Of a stretch of DNA of 64,000 bases, positions 1 through 9,155 are shown one piece after another. The DNA lies in the NCBI GenBank assembly GCA_948530865.1, contig CAOTKV010000001.1:124001-188000 (forward strand). The letters are read 5' to 3'. A program made the position numbers and the translations under genes. Every line of letters starts with the position of its first letter. Positions within the stretch are counted from its first letter, which is position 1. The notes beneath the pieces are model-generated. The model made no database searches, was not told the DNA's origin, and worked only from the letters and a program-made list of their open reading frames with translations. Source of the stretch: an uncultured Clostridia bacterium (lineage in GTDB: Bacteria; Bacillota; Clostridia; TANB77; CAG-508).

Positions 1-1157
1 TTACATCAGATTCTTTTGTAATTAAAAGACAGGCATTTGGAACGCATTCTATTATTGCTGGATTTCCTTGGTTTTTAGATTGGGGAAGAGATACGCTTAT
101 TGCTTATGAAGGATTACTTTTGATAACTAAAAGATATGAATTAGCAAAAGAAATATTACTTACATTTACAAGAGATATTAAATGTGGCTTAGTCCCAAAT
201 GGTTATTCAGGATTTGATAACAGACCATTGTATAATAGCGCAGATGCATCACTTTTACTTTTTGAACAAGTTAATAAATATTTACAATATACAAAAGACT
301 ATGATTTTATAAAAGAAAATATTTATGGACATTTAAAAGATATAATAAAAAATTATATGAATGGAATAAATTTAGATGATAATAATATTTATATAGATGA
401 AGATGGGTTATTATCATCAGGTACAGAAACTACTCAAAATACATGGATGGATGCTAAAATTGGTAATGTTGCAATTACACCTAGAAATGGTAAAGTAGTA
501 GAGTTAAATGCTCTTTGGTATAATGCTCTAAAAACATTAGAAAACTTAGCAATAAAATATGATGAAAAAGATTTTTCTGATATGTATAGAAAGTTAGCTA
601 CTAAACATCAGAAAGAATTTCAAAATCAATTTTATAATAAGAAGAAAAAATCATTATATGATGTTATTGGTGATGATAAAATTAGACCAAATCAATTATT
701 TAGTATTTCTACGACATATCCAGTAATTAAACCATCATCAGAAATTGGAAAAAATATTTTTAAAATTTGTACAACAAAATTACTTACTAGATATGGCTTG
801 CGTACACTTGCAAAAGGTGAAGAGGGATATATACCATATTATGAAGGTGGGCCTGTACAAAGAGATTCTGCATATCATCAAGGTGTTGTTTGGGTATGGC
901 CAATTGGCTTATATCATGATGCTCTAAGAAATATAATAAATGACGAAAAAGATAGATTAGAAAAAGAAAAGTTGCTAATTGAATATGAAAAACTTATAAA
1001 AAATGTATTTTCAACATTCAAGAATGAAGTTAATGATGTTGGAATTGGAAGTATTTCAGAACTTTATAACTCACAAGCACCATTTATTGCAAATGGAACA
1101 TTTTCACAAGCATGGAGTGTTTCTGAAGTTATAAAAATTATAACAAAAATGAAATAA
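1..1157 (+). CDS. Glycogen debranching enzyme, C-terminal part (5' end outside window)
   Basis: The reading frame is open from base 3 with no start, so the gene begins upstream. The first visible residues include GFPWFLDWGRDT, a hallmark of the catalytic domain of amylo-alpha-1,6-glucosidases (GDE C-terminal, GH133-like). Further on, GTETTQNTWMDAK, ALWYNALKTL, GGPVQRDSAYHQGVVWVWPIG and GSISELYN are typical of this (alpha/alpha)6 fold. The enzyme removes alpha-1,6 branch stubs during glycogen breakdown in the cytoplasm. A TTG at 120 lies well inside the conserved domain and is not the start. The ABC gene follows 46 bases later, after a hairpin. Family assignment is secure; the missing N-terminus leaves domain architecture unknown. 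Confidence 0.9.
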   Translation, partial: TSDSFVIKRQAFGTHSIIAGFPWFLDWGRDTLIAYEGLLLITKRYELAKEILLTFTRDIKCGLVPNGYSGFDNRPLYNSADASLLLFEQVNKYLQYTKDYDFIKENIYGHLKDIIKNYMNGINLDDNNIYIDEDGLLSSGTETTQNTWMDAKIGNVAITPRNGKVVELNALWYNALKTLENLAIKYDEKDFSDMYRKLATKHQKEFQNQFYNKKKKSLYDVIGDDKIRPNQLFSISTTYPVIKPSSEIGKNIFKICTTKLLTRYGLRTLAKGEEGYIPYYEGGPVQRDSAYHQGVVWVWPIGLYHDALRNIINDEKDRLEKEKLLIEYEKLIKNVFSTFKNEVNDVGIGSISELYNSQAPFIANGTFSQAWSVSEVIKIITKMK

Positions 1158-1158
1158 A

Positions 1159-1189
1159 ATGAAATTTTTCGACTGTCTCTAAATTTCAT
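1159..1189. terminator. Hairpin of the AAATTTCA palindrome family
   Basis: Arms ATGAAATTT (1159-1167) and AAATTTCAT (1181-1189) are separated by a 13-base loop containing GACTGTCTC. It directly follows the debranching-enzyme stop and precedes the Shine-Dalgarno of the next gene. It resembles the hairpins at 31474, 57677 and 57783. There is no long T-tract, so termination may be weak. Confidence 0.5.
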
Positions 1190-1203
1190 CAAAGGAGAAG
1201 TAT

Positions 1204-1923
1204 ATGATAAAGATAGAGAATTTAAGTAAATCATATGTAAAAGAGAAGAAAACTATTGATAATTTAAATTTAGAAATTAAGAATGGAGAAATCTTTGGTT
1301 TTTTAGGTCCTAATGGCGCTGGAAAAACAACTACTATAAAAATGATTACAGGTATATTAGATATAGATGCTGGAAATATATTTATAGATGATATTAGTAT
1401 AAAAGATAATCCAATAGAGGCTAAAACTAAGTTTGGATTTGTTCCAGATAGTCCAGATTTATTTTTGAAATTAAAGGGAATAGAATACTTAAATTTTCTT
1501 GCAGATATATATAATGTTTCAAATGAAGACAGAAAGAACCGTATTGAAAAATATTCTAAAATGTTTGATATGTATGACAATTTGAATGACAGAATACAAA
1601 GTTATTCACATGGTATGAGACAAAAAATAATTGTTATTGGAGCAATGCTACATAATCCAAAAAATTGGATATTAGATGAACCAATGACAGGACTAGATCC
1701 TAAATCTGCACATGATTTAAAAAATCTTATGCGAGAACATGCAGACTCTGGTAATACAGTGTTCTTTTCTACACATGTTTTAGAAGTTGCAGAAAAATTG
1801 TGTGATAGAATTGGAATTATAAATAAAGGTAAATTAATTTTTGTAGGAACTTATGATGAAATGAAGAAAAAATTTAAAGAAGATGCTTCTTTAGAAGATC
1901 TATTTTTAGAAATTACGGAGTAA
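1204..1923 (+). CDS. ABC transporter ATP-binding protein
   Basis: Cytoplasmic ATPase subunit of an ABC-2 type exporter. Walker A GPNGAGKTT is near residue 38, the signature is SYSHGMRQK (a degenerate LSGGQ) near residue 138, Walker B is ILDEPMTGLDP and the switch His is in FFSTHVLEVAEKLCDR. At 239 residues it is a single complete nucleotide-binding domain. ATG 1204 has AAAGGAGAAG just upstream. The permease gene starts 4 bases after the stop, so the two form a transcription unit and probably one transporter. Substrate is unknown; the subfamily is common beside large two-half ABC-2 permeases in Firmicutes. Confidence 0.93.
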   Translation: MIKIENLSKSYVKEKKTIDNLNLEIKNGEIFGFLGPNGAGKTTTIKMITGILDIDAGNIFIDDISIKDNPIEAKTKFGFVPDSPDLFLKLKGIEYLNFLADIYNVSNEDRKNRIEKYSKMFDMYDNLNDRIQSYSHGMRQKIIVIGAMLHNPKNWILDEPMTGLDPKSAHDLKNLMREHADSGNTVFFSTHVLEVAEKLCDRIGIINKGKLIFVGTYDEMKKKFKEDASLEDLFLEITE

Positions 1924-1927
1924 AATT

Positions 1928-3578
1928 ATGAAAGATGTATTATTACTTACAAAAATTTTATTTAAAAGTTCTTTAAATAGAAATAGTAGTAAAAAAGAAA
2001 GCAAATTTGGAAAAATAATTTTATATTTGTTTGTATATGCATATATTGGTGGTTTTGTATCATATATGTCATATATATATATATCAAGTTTAAAACTTTT
2101 AAATCAAGAAACTTTATTTTTAAAGATGTGCTTTTCAGCAAGTATTTTGCTTGGAATTATTCAAACATTATTTACTAGTTTAAATTTATTATTTTTCTCA
2201 AAAGATATAGAAAATTTGTTACCATTACCTGTTAGTCCACTAAAAATAATTATGTCAAAGTTTAATTGTTTAATAATTGCACAATATTTTACATCTATTG
2301 TATTTTTGATACCAGTATTTCTTACATATGGAATATTGCTTAAATGTGAATTATTATTTTATATAATACGGATTATTAATAATTTTATTATTGCCAATTA
2401 TACCAGTTGTAATATCTGCTTTAGCTATAATTTTAGTGATGAAATTTACTAAAATTATAAAAAATAAAGAGGTGGTGCAATATTTATCTGTTTTTATTAT
2501 ACTTTTCTTAGGAGTAATGCTTCAATTTTTTGGTGGTTCTGCTGGAAGGAGTCAAAATTTAAGTAATGAAGAATTGGCAACTAGTATTGTTTCAAAAGAA
2601 AATACGATAAATAATGCCTCTAAGCTATTTGTTACAATAAAACCAGCATTAAAAATAGTAGAAAATTATAATAATATTAATGGAATAAAAAATTTAGGTA
2701 TTTTATTTGTAGAGTCAATTAGTGCATATTTTATAGTATGTTTATTTATTGCTAAAATTTATATAAAAACAGCAACTTCAATTATATCTATGGGAAACAA
2801 GAAAAGCAAAGCAATAAATGCTGGAAAAGTATTTGCTAAAAATAAATTGTGGAAAACATACGTAAAAAAAGAATTTAGCATTTTAGTACGAAATCCTATA
2901 TATTTTATGCAATGTGTATTGCCTTCTTTATTATTTCCAATAATCTTTTCAATACCAGTGATTATGGCATATAAAGATTCAGGAGAAGATGCAATGATTG
3001 CATATACGAGTAATCTTGCGGAGTATATAAATACACAAGTAGGGTTTGCAGTAACGTTAATTGCGATATTAATTATGTATATATTTAATTTTATAGCATT
3101 AACAGCAATTTCAAGAGATGGACAAGATAGTAGATTTATAAAACAAATACCAGTATCAATTGATAAACAAATATTATATAAAATATTTCCAGGAATTATT
3201 TTAAATATAGTACCTGCAATATATGTTATAGGATTTGAAAAACTATTAGTTAATAGTTTTTCTATAAGTAGCATGATAAGTATATTTGTTACAGCTATAC
3301 TTGCTAATATTTTTAATAATTATTTGATGATTTTAATTGATTTAAAAAATCCTAAATTAGATTGGACAACAGAATATGCAGTTGTTAAACAAAATTTTAA
3401 TATGTTTTTTCAATTTATAATTATAGCTATTCAATGCGTAATTGTTATAGGAGTATGTGGATTTTTAGAAATAGTGCTAGCTGAAATTGTATTAATTATA
3501 GGGTTTTTAGGGGGAATATTAATCATAAGAAAATATATAAATAAAAAACAAATGAAATTATTTAGCAAGATTGTTTAA
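1928..3578 (+). CDS. ABC-2 exporter permease, interrupted by a +1 frameshift at CGG 2369
   Basis: Two overlapping frames encode one membrane protein. The first (from ATG 1928) runs through several hydrophobic segments and leaves the coding pattern at CGG 2369-2371 (codon 148). The second, open from 2367 to 3578, continues with LLPIIPVVISALAIILVMKF and further membrane segments. Removing C2369 gives FYIIGLLIILLLPIIPVV and a single 549-residue product, as expected for large ABC-2 permeases. It follows its ATPase by 4 bases. The break is of the same kind as at 21512, 35039, 36039, 50160 and 49403, so it may be recoded rather than dead. Without recoding the product stops at 174 residues. Confidence 0.8.
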
Positions 3579-3595
3579 TTAGAAAGGCAAAAAAT

Positions 3596-4540
3596 ATGGA
3601 ACAAAATAAACCATTTTTTAAAATGATTGATGAAATATGTGAAGAAGAAAATATAAAGCAAAAAAAGATTTCTTATAATTGGATAAGACAATTAGAAAAA
3701 GATAATAAAAAACATTATATAATGAGTTATCAATTAGACTTAAACTCAGCCAATTCGTATAATATAGCACATGATAAATTTGCTACATATGATGTTTTGA
3801 AATCTAATAATGTTCCAACAATTGAGCATAGAATGATATTTAATCCTGCAACAAGGAGTAAATTTTATGGAGAAGAATTTATTAAAGAGGCAGAGAAATT
3901 GCTTTTAGAAAATAATAATAAAGTTGTTATAAAAGCAAATGAATCATGTGAAGGAAAAGATGTATATTGTTGCTCTAATAAGCAAGAAATAGAAGATATT
4001 GTTAATAAATTATTCAAATCAAACAAAGATACTTTAAGTGCATGTCCTTATGTAGATATAGATTATGAGTATAGAGCAATTTATCTTTGTAATGAGATTT
4101 TATATATTTATAAAAAGAAAAAAGCATCAGTATTTGGTGATGGTAAAAGAAAATTACTAGATTTAATAAATGAAAAAAACCAAAAGAATAATATAAAAAT
4201 TGAAATTATAAATACTTTAGATTTAAACTATGTTCCTAAAAATAAAGAAGAAATTACAATATCTTGGAAACATAATTTAAGTAATGGAGCTACTCCAATT
4301 ATAATTGATGAAAATGATGAATATATAGAACAAATAAGGAATGTAGCATTACTTGCAGGAAATGCGATGAATATAAAATTTGCTAGTATAGATATTGCCC
4401 TTACTTCTGATAAAAAAATTCTTGTAATGGAAGTTAATGGAAGTGTATGTATGAATAAATTTTCTGAAGTTATTCCAAATGGATATGAAATTTCTAAAAA
4501 CATTTATAGAAAAGCAATTCATAAGATGTTTGAAGATTAA
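3596..4540 (+). CDS. ATP-grasp family ligase-like protein
   Basis: A 314-residue protein with the ATP-grasp layout. KVVIKANESCEGKDVY near residue 110 resembles the ATP-binding lysine and glycine-rich loop, DIDYEYRAIYL is the central strand, and ASIDIALTSDKKILVMEVNGSVCM near the end is the acidic metal-binding strand of the RimK/glutathione synthetase/cyanophycin synthetase type. Such enzymes form amide bonds through acyl-phosphates. There is no signal peptide or membrane segment. ATG 3596 is preceded by AGAAAGG and sits 17 bases after the ABC permease, so it is probably co-transcribed; a role in making or modifying the exported compound is only inference. Exact substrate unknown. Confidence 0.75.
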   Translation: MEQNKPFFKMIDEICEEENIKQKKISYNWIRQLEKDNKKHYIMSYQLDLNSANSYNIAHDKFATYDVLKSNNVPTIEHRMIFNPATRSKFYGEEFIKEAEKLLLENNNKVVIKANESCEGKDVYCCSNKQEIEDIVNKLFKSNKDTLSACPYVDIDYEYRAIYLCNEILYIYKKKKASVFGDGKRKLLDLINEKNQKNNIKIEIINTLDLNYVPKNKEEITISWKHNLSNGATPIIIDENDEYIEQIRNVALLAGNAMNIKFASIDIALTSDKKILVMEVNGSVCMNKFSEVIPNGYEISKNIYRKAIHKMFED

Positions 4541-4565
4541 TTAATCTTTTTTCTCTTTAAAAAAC

Positions 4566-4594
4566 TTGACAGTTTACAATAATACATATAAAAT
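4566..4594 (+). promoter_or_regulatory. Sigma-A type promoter of rny
   Basis: Perfect -35 TTGACA at 4566-4571, a 17-base spacer, and -10 TAAAAT at 4589-4594. It lies about 105 bases upstream of the rny start in an otherwise empty intergenic stretch. Confidence 0.75.
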
Positions 4595-4700
4595 AGTAAT
4601 GTAGGAAAAAATACAATATAAATTATATAAATAATTAATTGAATTTATGAAATAATTTTGTTGTACATTGAAAATTTAATAGAAAGAGGTAAATGTAATT

Positions 4701-6245
4701 ATGAAAATAACTTTAATTATTGTTGCCACATTTCTAATCTCTGCTGTAATTTTTATACCAATTGGGGTATTTATAAGAAAAAAAATTGCAGAATCTAAAA
4801 TTCAAAGTGCAGAAAACGAAGCTAAAAGATTAATTGAGAACATAAAAATAGAAGCTGAAAATCTAAAAAAGGAAGAATTGATTAAGGCTAAAGAAGAAGT
4901 TTTACAAATAAGAAATGATTTAGATTTAGAGATTAAAGAAAGAAGAGGCGACATTCAAGCACAAGAAAGAAGATTAATTCAAAAAGAAGAAAACTTAGAA
5001 AAAAGAGTTTCTGCTTATGATAGTAAAGAAAAAGAGTTAGAAAGAAAATTAGCAGATAACGAACAAAAAAGACAAGACTTAGAAAAAGTTTATGAAAAGC
5101 AAATGGAGGAATTACAAAGAATTTCAGGATTAACTCAAGAGCAAGCAAAACAACAATTATTATCAGATTTAGATAAAGAAATTTCTCAAGAAAAAGCGCA
5201 ATTAATTAGAGACTTAGAAGCAAAAGCTAAAGAAGACGCTGTTAAAAATGCTAGAGAAATAGTAAGTTTTGCAATCCAAAAGTGTGCTGCTGATCATACT
5301 TCAGAAACAACAGTATCAGTTGTTTCACTTCCTAGTGATGAAATGAAAGGAAGAATTATAGGTAGAGAAGGTAGAAATATAAAAACTTTAGAAACACTTA
5401 CTGGTATTGATTTAATAATTGATGATACTCCAGAAGCAGTTATTATTTCTGGATTTGATCCATTAAGAAGAGAAGTTGCTAGAATTGCTATTGAAAAATT
5501 AATTGAAGATGGTAGAATTCATCCAGCCAAAATCGAAGAGATGGTTGAAAAGGCAAAAGAAGAAGTTGCAACTATTATTAAAGAAGAAGGTGAAAGAGCT
5601 GCTTTAGAAACAGGTGTTAACAATCTTCATCCAGATATAATAAAATTAATTGGAAAATTAAAGTATAGAACAAGTTATGGACAAAATGTATTAAATCACT
5701 CAATAGAAGTTTCTAATTTAGCTAGAATAATGGCAGAAGAATTAGGAATTAATTCTAAAATTGCTAGAAGAGCAGGTTTATTACATGATTTAGGAAAAGC
5801 GTTAGACCATGATATGGAAGGAACACATGTTGAATTAGGTGTTGAAGTTCTTAAGAAGTATAAAGAAAATGAAACAATAATCAATGCTGTTGAAGCTCAT
5901 CATGGAGATGTTGAACCTCTTACTTTAGAAGCTGTTTTAGTACAAGCTGCTGATGCAATTTCTGCTTCAAGACCAGGTGCTAGAAGAGAAACACTAGAAT
6001 CATATATTAAGAGACTTGAAAAACTTGAAGAAATAGCAGATTCTTTTGAAGGTGTTGAAAAATCATTCGCAATCCAAGCAGGACGTGAAGTTAGATTAAT
6101 AGTAAAACCAGATAAAGTTTCAGATGCCGATATGGTTATAATGGCTAGAGAAGTTGCTAAAAAAGTAGAAAATGAAATGGAATATCCAGGACAAATAAAA
6201 GTAAATGTAATTAGAGAATCTAGGGTAATTGATTATGCAAAATAA
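4701..6245 (+). CDS. rny: Ribonuclease Y
   Basis: Membrane-anchored endoribonuclease that starts mRNA decay in Firmicutes. The 514-residue length matches the family. Order: one N-terminal membrane segment (residues 4-25), a long charged coiled coil (about 30-190), a KH RNA-binding domain around GRIIGREGRNIKTLETLTG (about 215-235), and an HD domain with NHSIEVSNLARIMAEELG and LLHDLGKALDHD (about 330-375), followed by EAHHGD. ATG 4701 has AGAAAGAGG upstream. A consensus promoter precedes it and an intrinsic terminator overlaps its stop, so it appears monocistronic. Confidence 0.97.
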   Translation: MKITLIIVATFLISAVIFIPIGVFIRKKIAESKIQSAENEAKRLIENIKIEAENLKKEELIKAKEEVLQIRNDLDLEIKERRGDIQAQERRLIQKEENLEKRVSAYDSKEKELERKLADNEQKRQDLEKVYEKQMEELQRISGLTQEQAKQQLLSDLDKEISQEKAQLIRDLEAKAKEDAVKNAREIVSFAIQKCAADHTSETTVSVVSLPSDEMKGRIIGREGRNIKTLETLTGIDLIIDDTPEAVIISGFDPLRREVARIAIEKLIEDGRIHPAKIEEMVEKAKEEVATIIKEEGERAALETGVNNLHPDIIKLIGKLKYRTSYGQNVLNHSIEVSNLARIMAEELGINSKIARRAGLLHDLGKALDHDMEGTHVELGVEVLKKYKENETIINAVEAHHGDVEPLTLEAVLVQAADAISASRPGARRETLESYIKRLEKLEEIADSFEGVEKSFAIQAGREVRLIVKPDKVSDADMVIMAREVAKKVENEMEYPGQIKVNVIRESRVIDYAK

Positions 6246-6275
6246 AAAAGTAGAGCAATGCTCTACTTTTTTATT
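6244..6275 (+). terminator. Intrinsic terminator of rny
   Basis: Stem AAAAGTAGAGC (6246-6256) and GCTCTACTTTT (6260-6270) with a 3-base loop and a following T-tract. It starts inside the rny stop codon. Confidence 0.9.
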
Positions 6276-6282
6276 TTTAGTA

Positions 6283-6311
6283 TTGACTTTATTAAATAAT
6301 GCACATATAAT
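6283..6311 (+). promoter_or_regulatory. Promoter of sigH
   Basis: TTGACT at 6283-6288, a 17-base spacer and TATAAT at 6306-6311, 40 bases upstream of the chosen sigH start. It lies directly after the rny terminator. Confidence 0.75.
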
Positions 6312-6351
6312 AGCTGTACAAAGCATTTTTAGGAGGTCAAATAAAATAAAT

Positions 6352-6990
6352 ATGTACACAAACGCATACACTTTTAACAACAAATATGAAAACTTATCAG
6401 ATGAAGACCTAATTAATAAAATTAGATTAGGTGATGTTAATGCGCAAGATTACTTATTGGAAAAATATAGGAATATAGTTACAATGAAGTCAAATCGTTT
6501 TTTTCTAATAGGAGCTGAAAGTGATGATATGATTCAAGAAGGTATGATTGGTCTTTTTAAAGCAATACAATCATTTGATTTAGAAAAAAATATTTCTTTT
6601 AAAACTTTTGCAAATTTATGTATTGAAAGACAATTAATTACTGCTATAAAAACTTCTAATAGACAAAAGCATATGCCTCTAAATTCATATTTTTCACTAA
6701 ATATTACAGCATATAATGAAAATGAAGATACAGAAGTTATAGATATTTTAGATGCTAATATTGTGGAAGATCCTTTAGAAACAATAACTAAAAGAGAATA
6801 TAGAGAATTTTTAGAAAATAAAATAGATCAAAATTTAAGTTCTTTTGAAAAGAAAGTATTAAATAGATATATTCAAGGAGAAAGTTATATTGATATAGCA
6901 AATAAACTAAATTCTCCTGTAAAAGCGATTGATAATGCAATACAGAGAATTAGAAAAAAAGCAATAAAATGTTTAAGTAATGAAGATTAA
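6352..6990 (+). CDS. sigH: RNA polymerase sigma factor, sigma-H type
   Basis: Sigma-70 family factor of 212 residues, close to the usual length of sporulation sigma-H. Region 2 includes LLEKYRNIVTMKSNRFFLIGAESDDMIQEGMIGLFKAI and SFKTFANLCIERQLITAIKTSNR; region 4 is SSFEKKVLNRYIQGESYIDIANKL with VKAIDNAIQRIRKKA. I chose ATG 6352 because AGGAGG lies at 6331-6336 upstream of it; the longer open frame from 6229 would overlap the rny terminator and promoter. In endospore formers sigma-H drives early stationary-phase and sporulation genes; that role is inferred from family similarity and the SpoVM-like gene at 45458. Confidence 0.9.
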   Translation: MYTNAYTFNNKYENLSDEDLINKIRLGDVNAQDYLLEKYRNIVTMKSNRFFLIGAESDDMIQEGMIGLFKAIQSFDLEKNISFKTFANLCIERQLITAIKTSNRQKHMPLNSYFSLNITAYNENEDTEVIDILDANIVEDPLETITKREYREFLENKIDQNLSSFEKKVLNRYIQGESYIDIANKLNSPVKAIDNAIQRIRKKAIKCLSNED

Positions 6991-7026
6991 AACTTTAGAA
7001 AAAAATTCTAAAGTTTTATTTTTTTA
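6989..7026 (+). terminator. Intrinsic terminator of sigH
   Basis: AAAACTTTAGAA and TTCTAAAGTTTT form the stem, followed by a T-rich run. It overlaps the sigH stop. Confidence 0.88.
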
Positions 7027-7049
7027 TATTTATAATTAACAGATATAAG

Positions 7050-7078
7050 TTGACATAATTTTAAAAACAATATATAAT
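7050..7078 (+). promoter_or_regulatory. Promoter of the 7110 gene
   Basis: Perfect TTGACA at 7050-7055, a 17-base spacer and perfect TATAAT at 7073-7078, 31 bases before the ATG. This is among the strongest promoters in the window. Confidence 0.8.
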
Positions 7079-7109
7079 ATAAAACATAAAAATACAGGAG
7101 GTGTACAAT

Positions 7110-7622
7110 ATGTACTGGTATTATCGGAAAGAAAAGATAGAAACATATGGTCATTCTAAAGTGCTTATTGTCTGTGAAAAAGGTAATGGTTTAAGAAACT
7201 TTAAAATACTGGCACGTAATAATAGTGAAATCAAAGTTGGATTTTCTATTGGACCAGTTTGTGTTTCAGAATATGCCATATATCACAAAAACCACACGCA
7301 GTATATAAAACAAGTATATTACATTTTGGATGTTATGACTGGAAAAATACGTAGAGTTCAGCGAATAAGTGCAAATACAACTTTTCCCAGAGCGTTTAAC
7401 AAATCCGTGGTTTTGTTTGGATCACAGGAAAATGTTAGTTACACAATGTTTTCATCTGAGAAGGAATACTATGTGAAACCATATAATAAGATTACAGTGG
7501 AAGATAGTGGAGCATATAGTCTTGACTGGTTTAACATTGAAGAATTGCCAAAAAATGTTTTTGAATTGGATTTCAGAAAAGAAGAAGTACAGAAAGTGCA
7601 TGTAGTAACATTCCTTAAATAA
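7110..7622 (+). CDS. Unknown protein with foreign codon usage
   Basis: I do not recognise this 170-residue protein. It has no signal peptide, membrane segment or clear motif; it is rich in aromatic and basic residues and looks like a beta-rich cytoplasmic protein. ATG 7110 follows AGGAGGTG (7096-7103) with good spacing. Codon use differs from neighbours: CGG at codon 6, CGT, CGA, CCC and CTG appear where host genes use AGA, CCA and TTA. It has its own consensus promoter and GC-richer terminator, an isolated single-gene unit beside a tRNA, which suggests horizontal acquisition. If CGG causes a +1 shift in this host, translation would stop five codons later at TAG. Confidence 0.75.
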   Translation: MYWYYRKEKIETYGHSKVLIVCEKGNGLRNFKILARNNSEIKVGFSIGPVCVSEYAIYHKNHTQYIKQVYYILDVMTGKIRRVQRISANTTFPRAFNKSVVLFGSQENVSYTMFSSEKEYYVKPYNKITVEDSGAYSLDWFNIEELPKNVFELDFRKEEVQKVHVVTFLK

Positions 7623-7635
7623 GGAAGTAAGTAAA

Positions 7636-7668
7636 GGACGTCATAGTGTTAAGCTGTGGCGTCTTTTG
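7636..7668 (+). terminator. Terminator of the 7110 gene
   Basis: GACGTCATAG (7637-7646) pairs with CTGTGGCGTC (7654-7663), followed by TTTTG. It is GC-richer than most hairpins here, in line with the foreign composition of the gene. Confidence 0.8.
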
Positions 7669-7690
7669 TAATTAATTTAAAAATTAGATG

Positions 7691-7719
7691 TTGAAAAAAA
7701 TATATAATAATGTTATACT
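7691..7719 (+). promoter_or_regulatory. Promoter of tRNA-Thr
   Basis: TTGAAA at 7691-7696, a 17-base spacer and TATACT at 7714-7719, 18 bases before the tRNA 5' end. Confidence 0.65.
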
Positions 7720-7737
7720 AGTTCTGTTATATAATAT

Positions 7738-7792
<55 letters not shown>

Positions 7793-7813
<21 letters not shown>

Positions 7814-7930
7814 AAACATATTGAGAACATTAACGGACTTGAAAAGGACGAGCCTCATATAATGAGGCAAAAACAGTCTAGTAGACTGTTTTTAGGACGC
7901 GGCTCGCCAAGTCCGCTAGTGGGCTCCAAA
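7793..7930 (+). repeat. tRNA-Thr 3'-end duplication bracketing a structured 92-bp insert
   Basis: A 23-base direct repeat, identical at 7793-7815 and 7908-7930, covers the tRNA T-loop to CCA plus AAA. The DNA between folds: GGACTTG (7835-7841) pairs with CAAGTCC (7908-7914), CGAGCC (7849-7854) with GGCTCG (7901-7906), with inner hairpins at 7852-7868 (GCCTCAT/ATGAGGC) and 7869-7893 (ACAGTCTA/TAGACTGT with flanking A and T runs). This looks like an attachment-site scar or a tiny mobile or RNA element using the tRNA 3' end; it holds no gene. Confidence 0.75.
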
Positions 7931-7949
7931 CTTATTTATGGAGGAAAAA

Positions 7950-9047
7950 ATGAAAATAGGAATAGTAGGACTTCCAAATGTTGGAAAAAGCACTTTATTT
8001 AATAGTATAACAAAAGCTGGTGCAGAATGTGCAAATTATCCTTTTTGTACAATAGAACCTAATGTAGGTGTTGTTGCAGTTCCAGATGAAAGAATTGATA
8101 AATTAGCTGAGATTTATAACCCACAAAAAGTTACAAATGCAGTTGTAGAATTTGTTGATATAGCAGGGCTTGTAAAAGGAGCCAGCAAAGGGGAAGGTTT
8201 AGGAAATAAATTTTTATCACATATTCGTGAAGTAGATAGTGTAGTTCAAGTTGTTAGATGTTTTGAAAATTCAAATATAGTTCATGTTGATGGAAGTATA
8301 GATCCAATTCGTGATATTGAAACAATAAATCTTGAATTAATTTTTGCTGATTTGGAAACAATAGAAAAAAGATTAGAAAGAGCTAAAAAACTTTTAAAGT
8401 CAGATAAAAAATATCAACTTGAAATTGATACTTTAGAAAAAGTTAAAGTAACATTAGAAGAAGGAAAATGTGCAAGAACATTAGAATACTCTGATGAAGA
8501 AAGAGATGTTTTAAGAGAAAGCTTTTTATTAACTATGAAACCAACATTGTATGTTGCAAATGTTTCGGAAAATGAATTAGAAAATCCACAAGATAATGAA
8601 AATGTAAAAAGAGTTATAGAATATGCAAAACAAGAAGGTGCAGATGTAATTCCTTTATGTGTAAAAATTGAAGAAGAATTAAGCACATTAGAAAAAGAAG
8701 ATAAAACAGAAATGTTAGAAGCACTTGGCTTAGAAGAATCTGGATTAGATAAATTAATTAAAGCAAGTTATAAATTATTAGGATTGATGTCATTTTTAAC
8801 TGCTGGAGAACCTGAAGTTAGAGCTTGGACAATAAAAATAGGAACAAAAGCTCCACAAGCTGCTGGAAAAATTCACTCAGATATAGAAAGAGGATTTATA
8901 AAGGCAGAAGTTATTTCTTTTGATGATTTAATAAATAAAGCAAATTGCTCAATGGTACAAGCAAAAGAAAAAGGCTTGGTTAGACAAGAAGGCAAAGAAT
9001 ACATAATGCAAGATGGAGACATTGTTTTATTTAGATTTAATGTTTAA
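7950..9047 (+). CDS. ychF: Redox-regulated ATPase/GTPase YchF (Obg family)
   Basis: Cytoplasmic P-loop NTPase of the OLA1/YchF family, which associates with ribosomes. G1 is GLPNVGKST (residues 7-15), G3 is DIAGLVKGAS, and the G4 position reads NVSENE rather than NKxD, as known for this ATP-preferring family. The C-terminal TGS domain (EVRAWTIKIGTKAPQAAGKIHSDIERGF to GDIVLFRF) completes a 365-residue protein of normal length. I chose ATG 7950 because GGAGG at 7940-7944 serves it; the earlier ATG 7938 overlaps that site. It starts only 19 bases after the tRNA-derived repeat. Confidence 0.96.
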   Translation: MKIGIVGLPNVGKSTLFNSITKAGAECANYPFCTIEPNVGVVAVPDERIDKLAEIYNPQKVTNAVVEFVDIAGLVKGASKGEGLGNKFLSHIREVDSVVQVVRCFENSNIVHVDGSIDPIRDIETINLELIFADLETIEKRLERAKKLLKSDKKYQLEIDTLEKVKVTLEEGKCARTLEYSDEERDVLRESFLLTMKPTLYVANVSENELENPQDNENVKRVIEYAKQEGADVIPLCVKIEEELSTLEKEDKTEMLEALGLEESGLDKLIKASYKLLGLMSFLTAGEPEVRAWTIKIGTKAPQAAGKIHSDIERGFIKAEVISFDDLINKANCSMVQAKEKGLVRQEGKEYIMQDGDIVLFRFNV

Positions 9048-9088
9048 TATTACATTAGTATTACAAATGAAAAAAATGTAAAAAAAAC

Positions 9089-9118
9089 TTGCATTAAAAA
9101 TTTTGTATGTGTTATAAT
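9089..9118 (+). promoter_or_regulatory. Promoter of the 9156 gene
   Basis: TTGCAT at 9089-9094, an 18-base spacer and TATAAT at 9113-9118, 37 bases before the ATG. Confidence 0.65.
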
Positions 9119-9155
9119 ATGAACAGATGTTAAGTAATAGGGAGATGGAAAAAAG

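Noticed and set aside
1928..3578. Treating the six broken genes as ordinary pseudogenes
   Set aside because: All breaks are the same event in the same phase, catalytic motifs are intact and no other lesions are seen. A sequence artefact remains possible and is stated in the finding.
6229..6351. N-terminal extension of sigH
   Set aside because: It would run through the rny terminator and the sigH promoter; AGGAGG marks ATG 6352.
7908..7930. Second tRNA gene
   Set aside because: Only the 3' quarter of tRNA-Thr is present; no D-arm or anticodon arm can be drawn.
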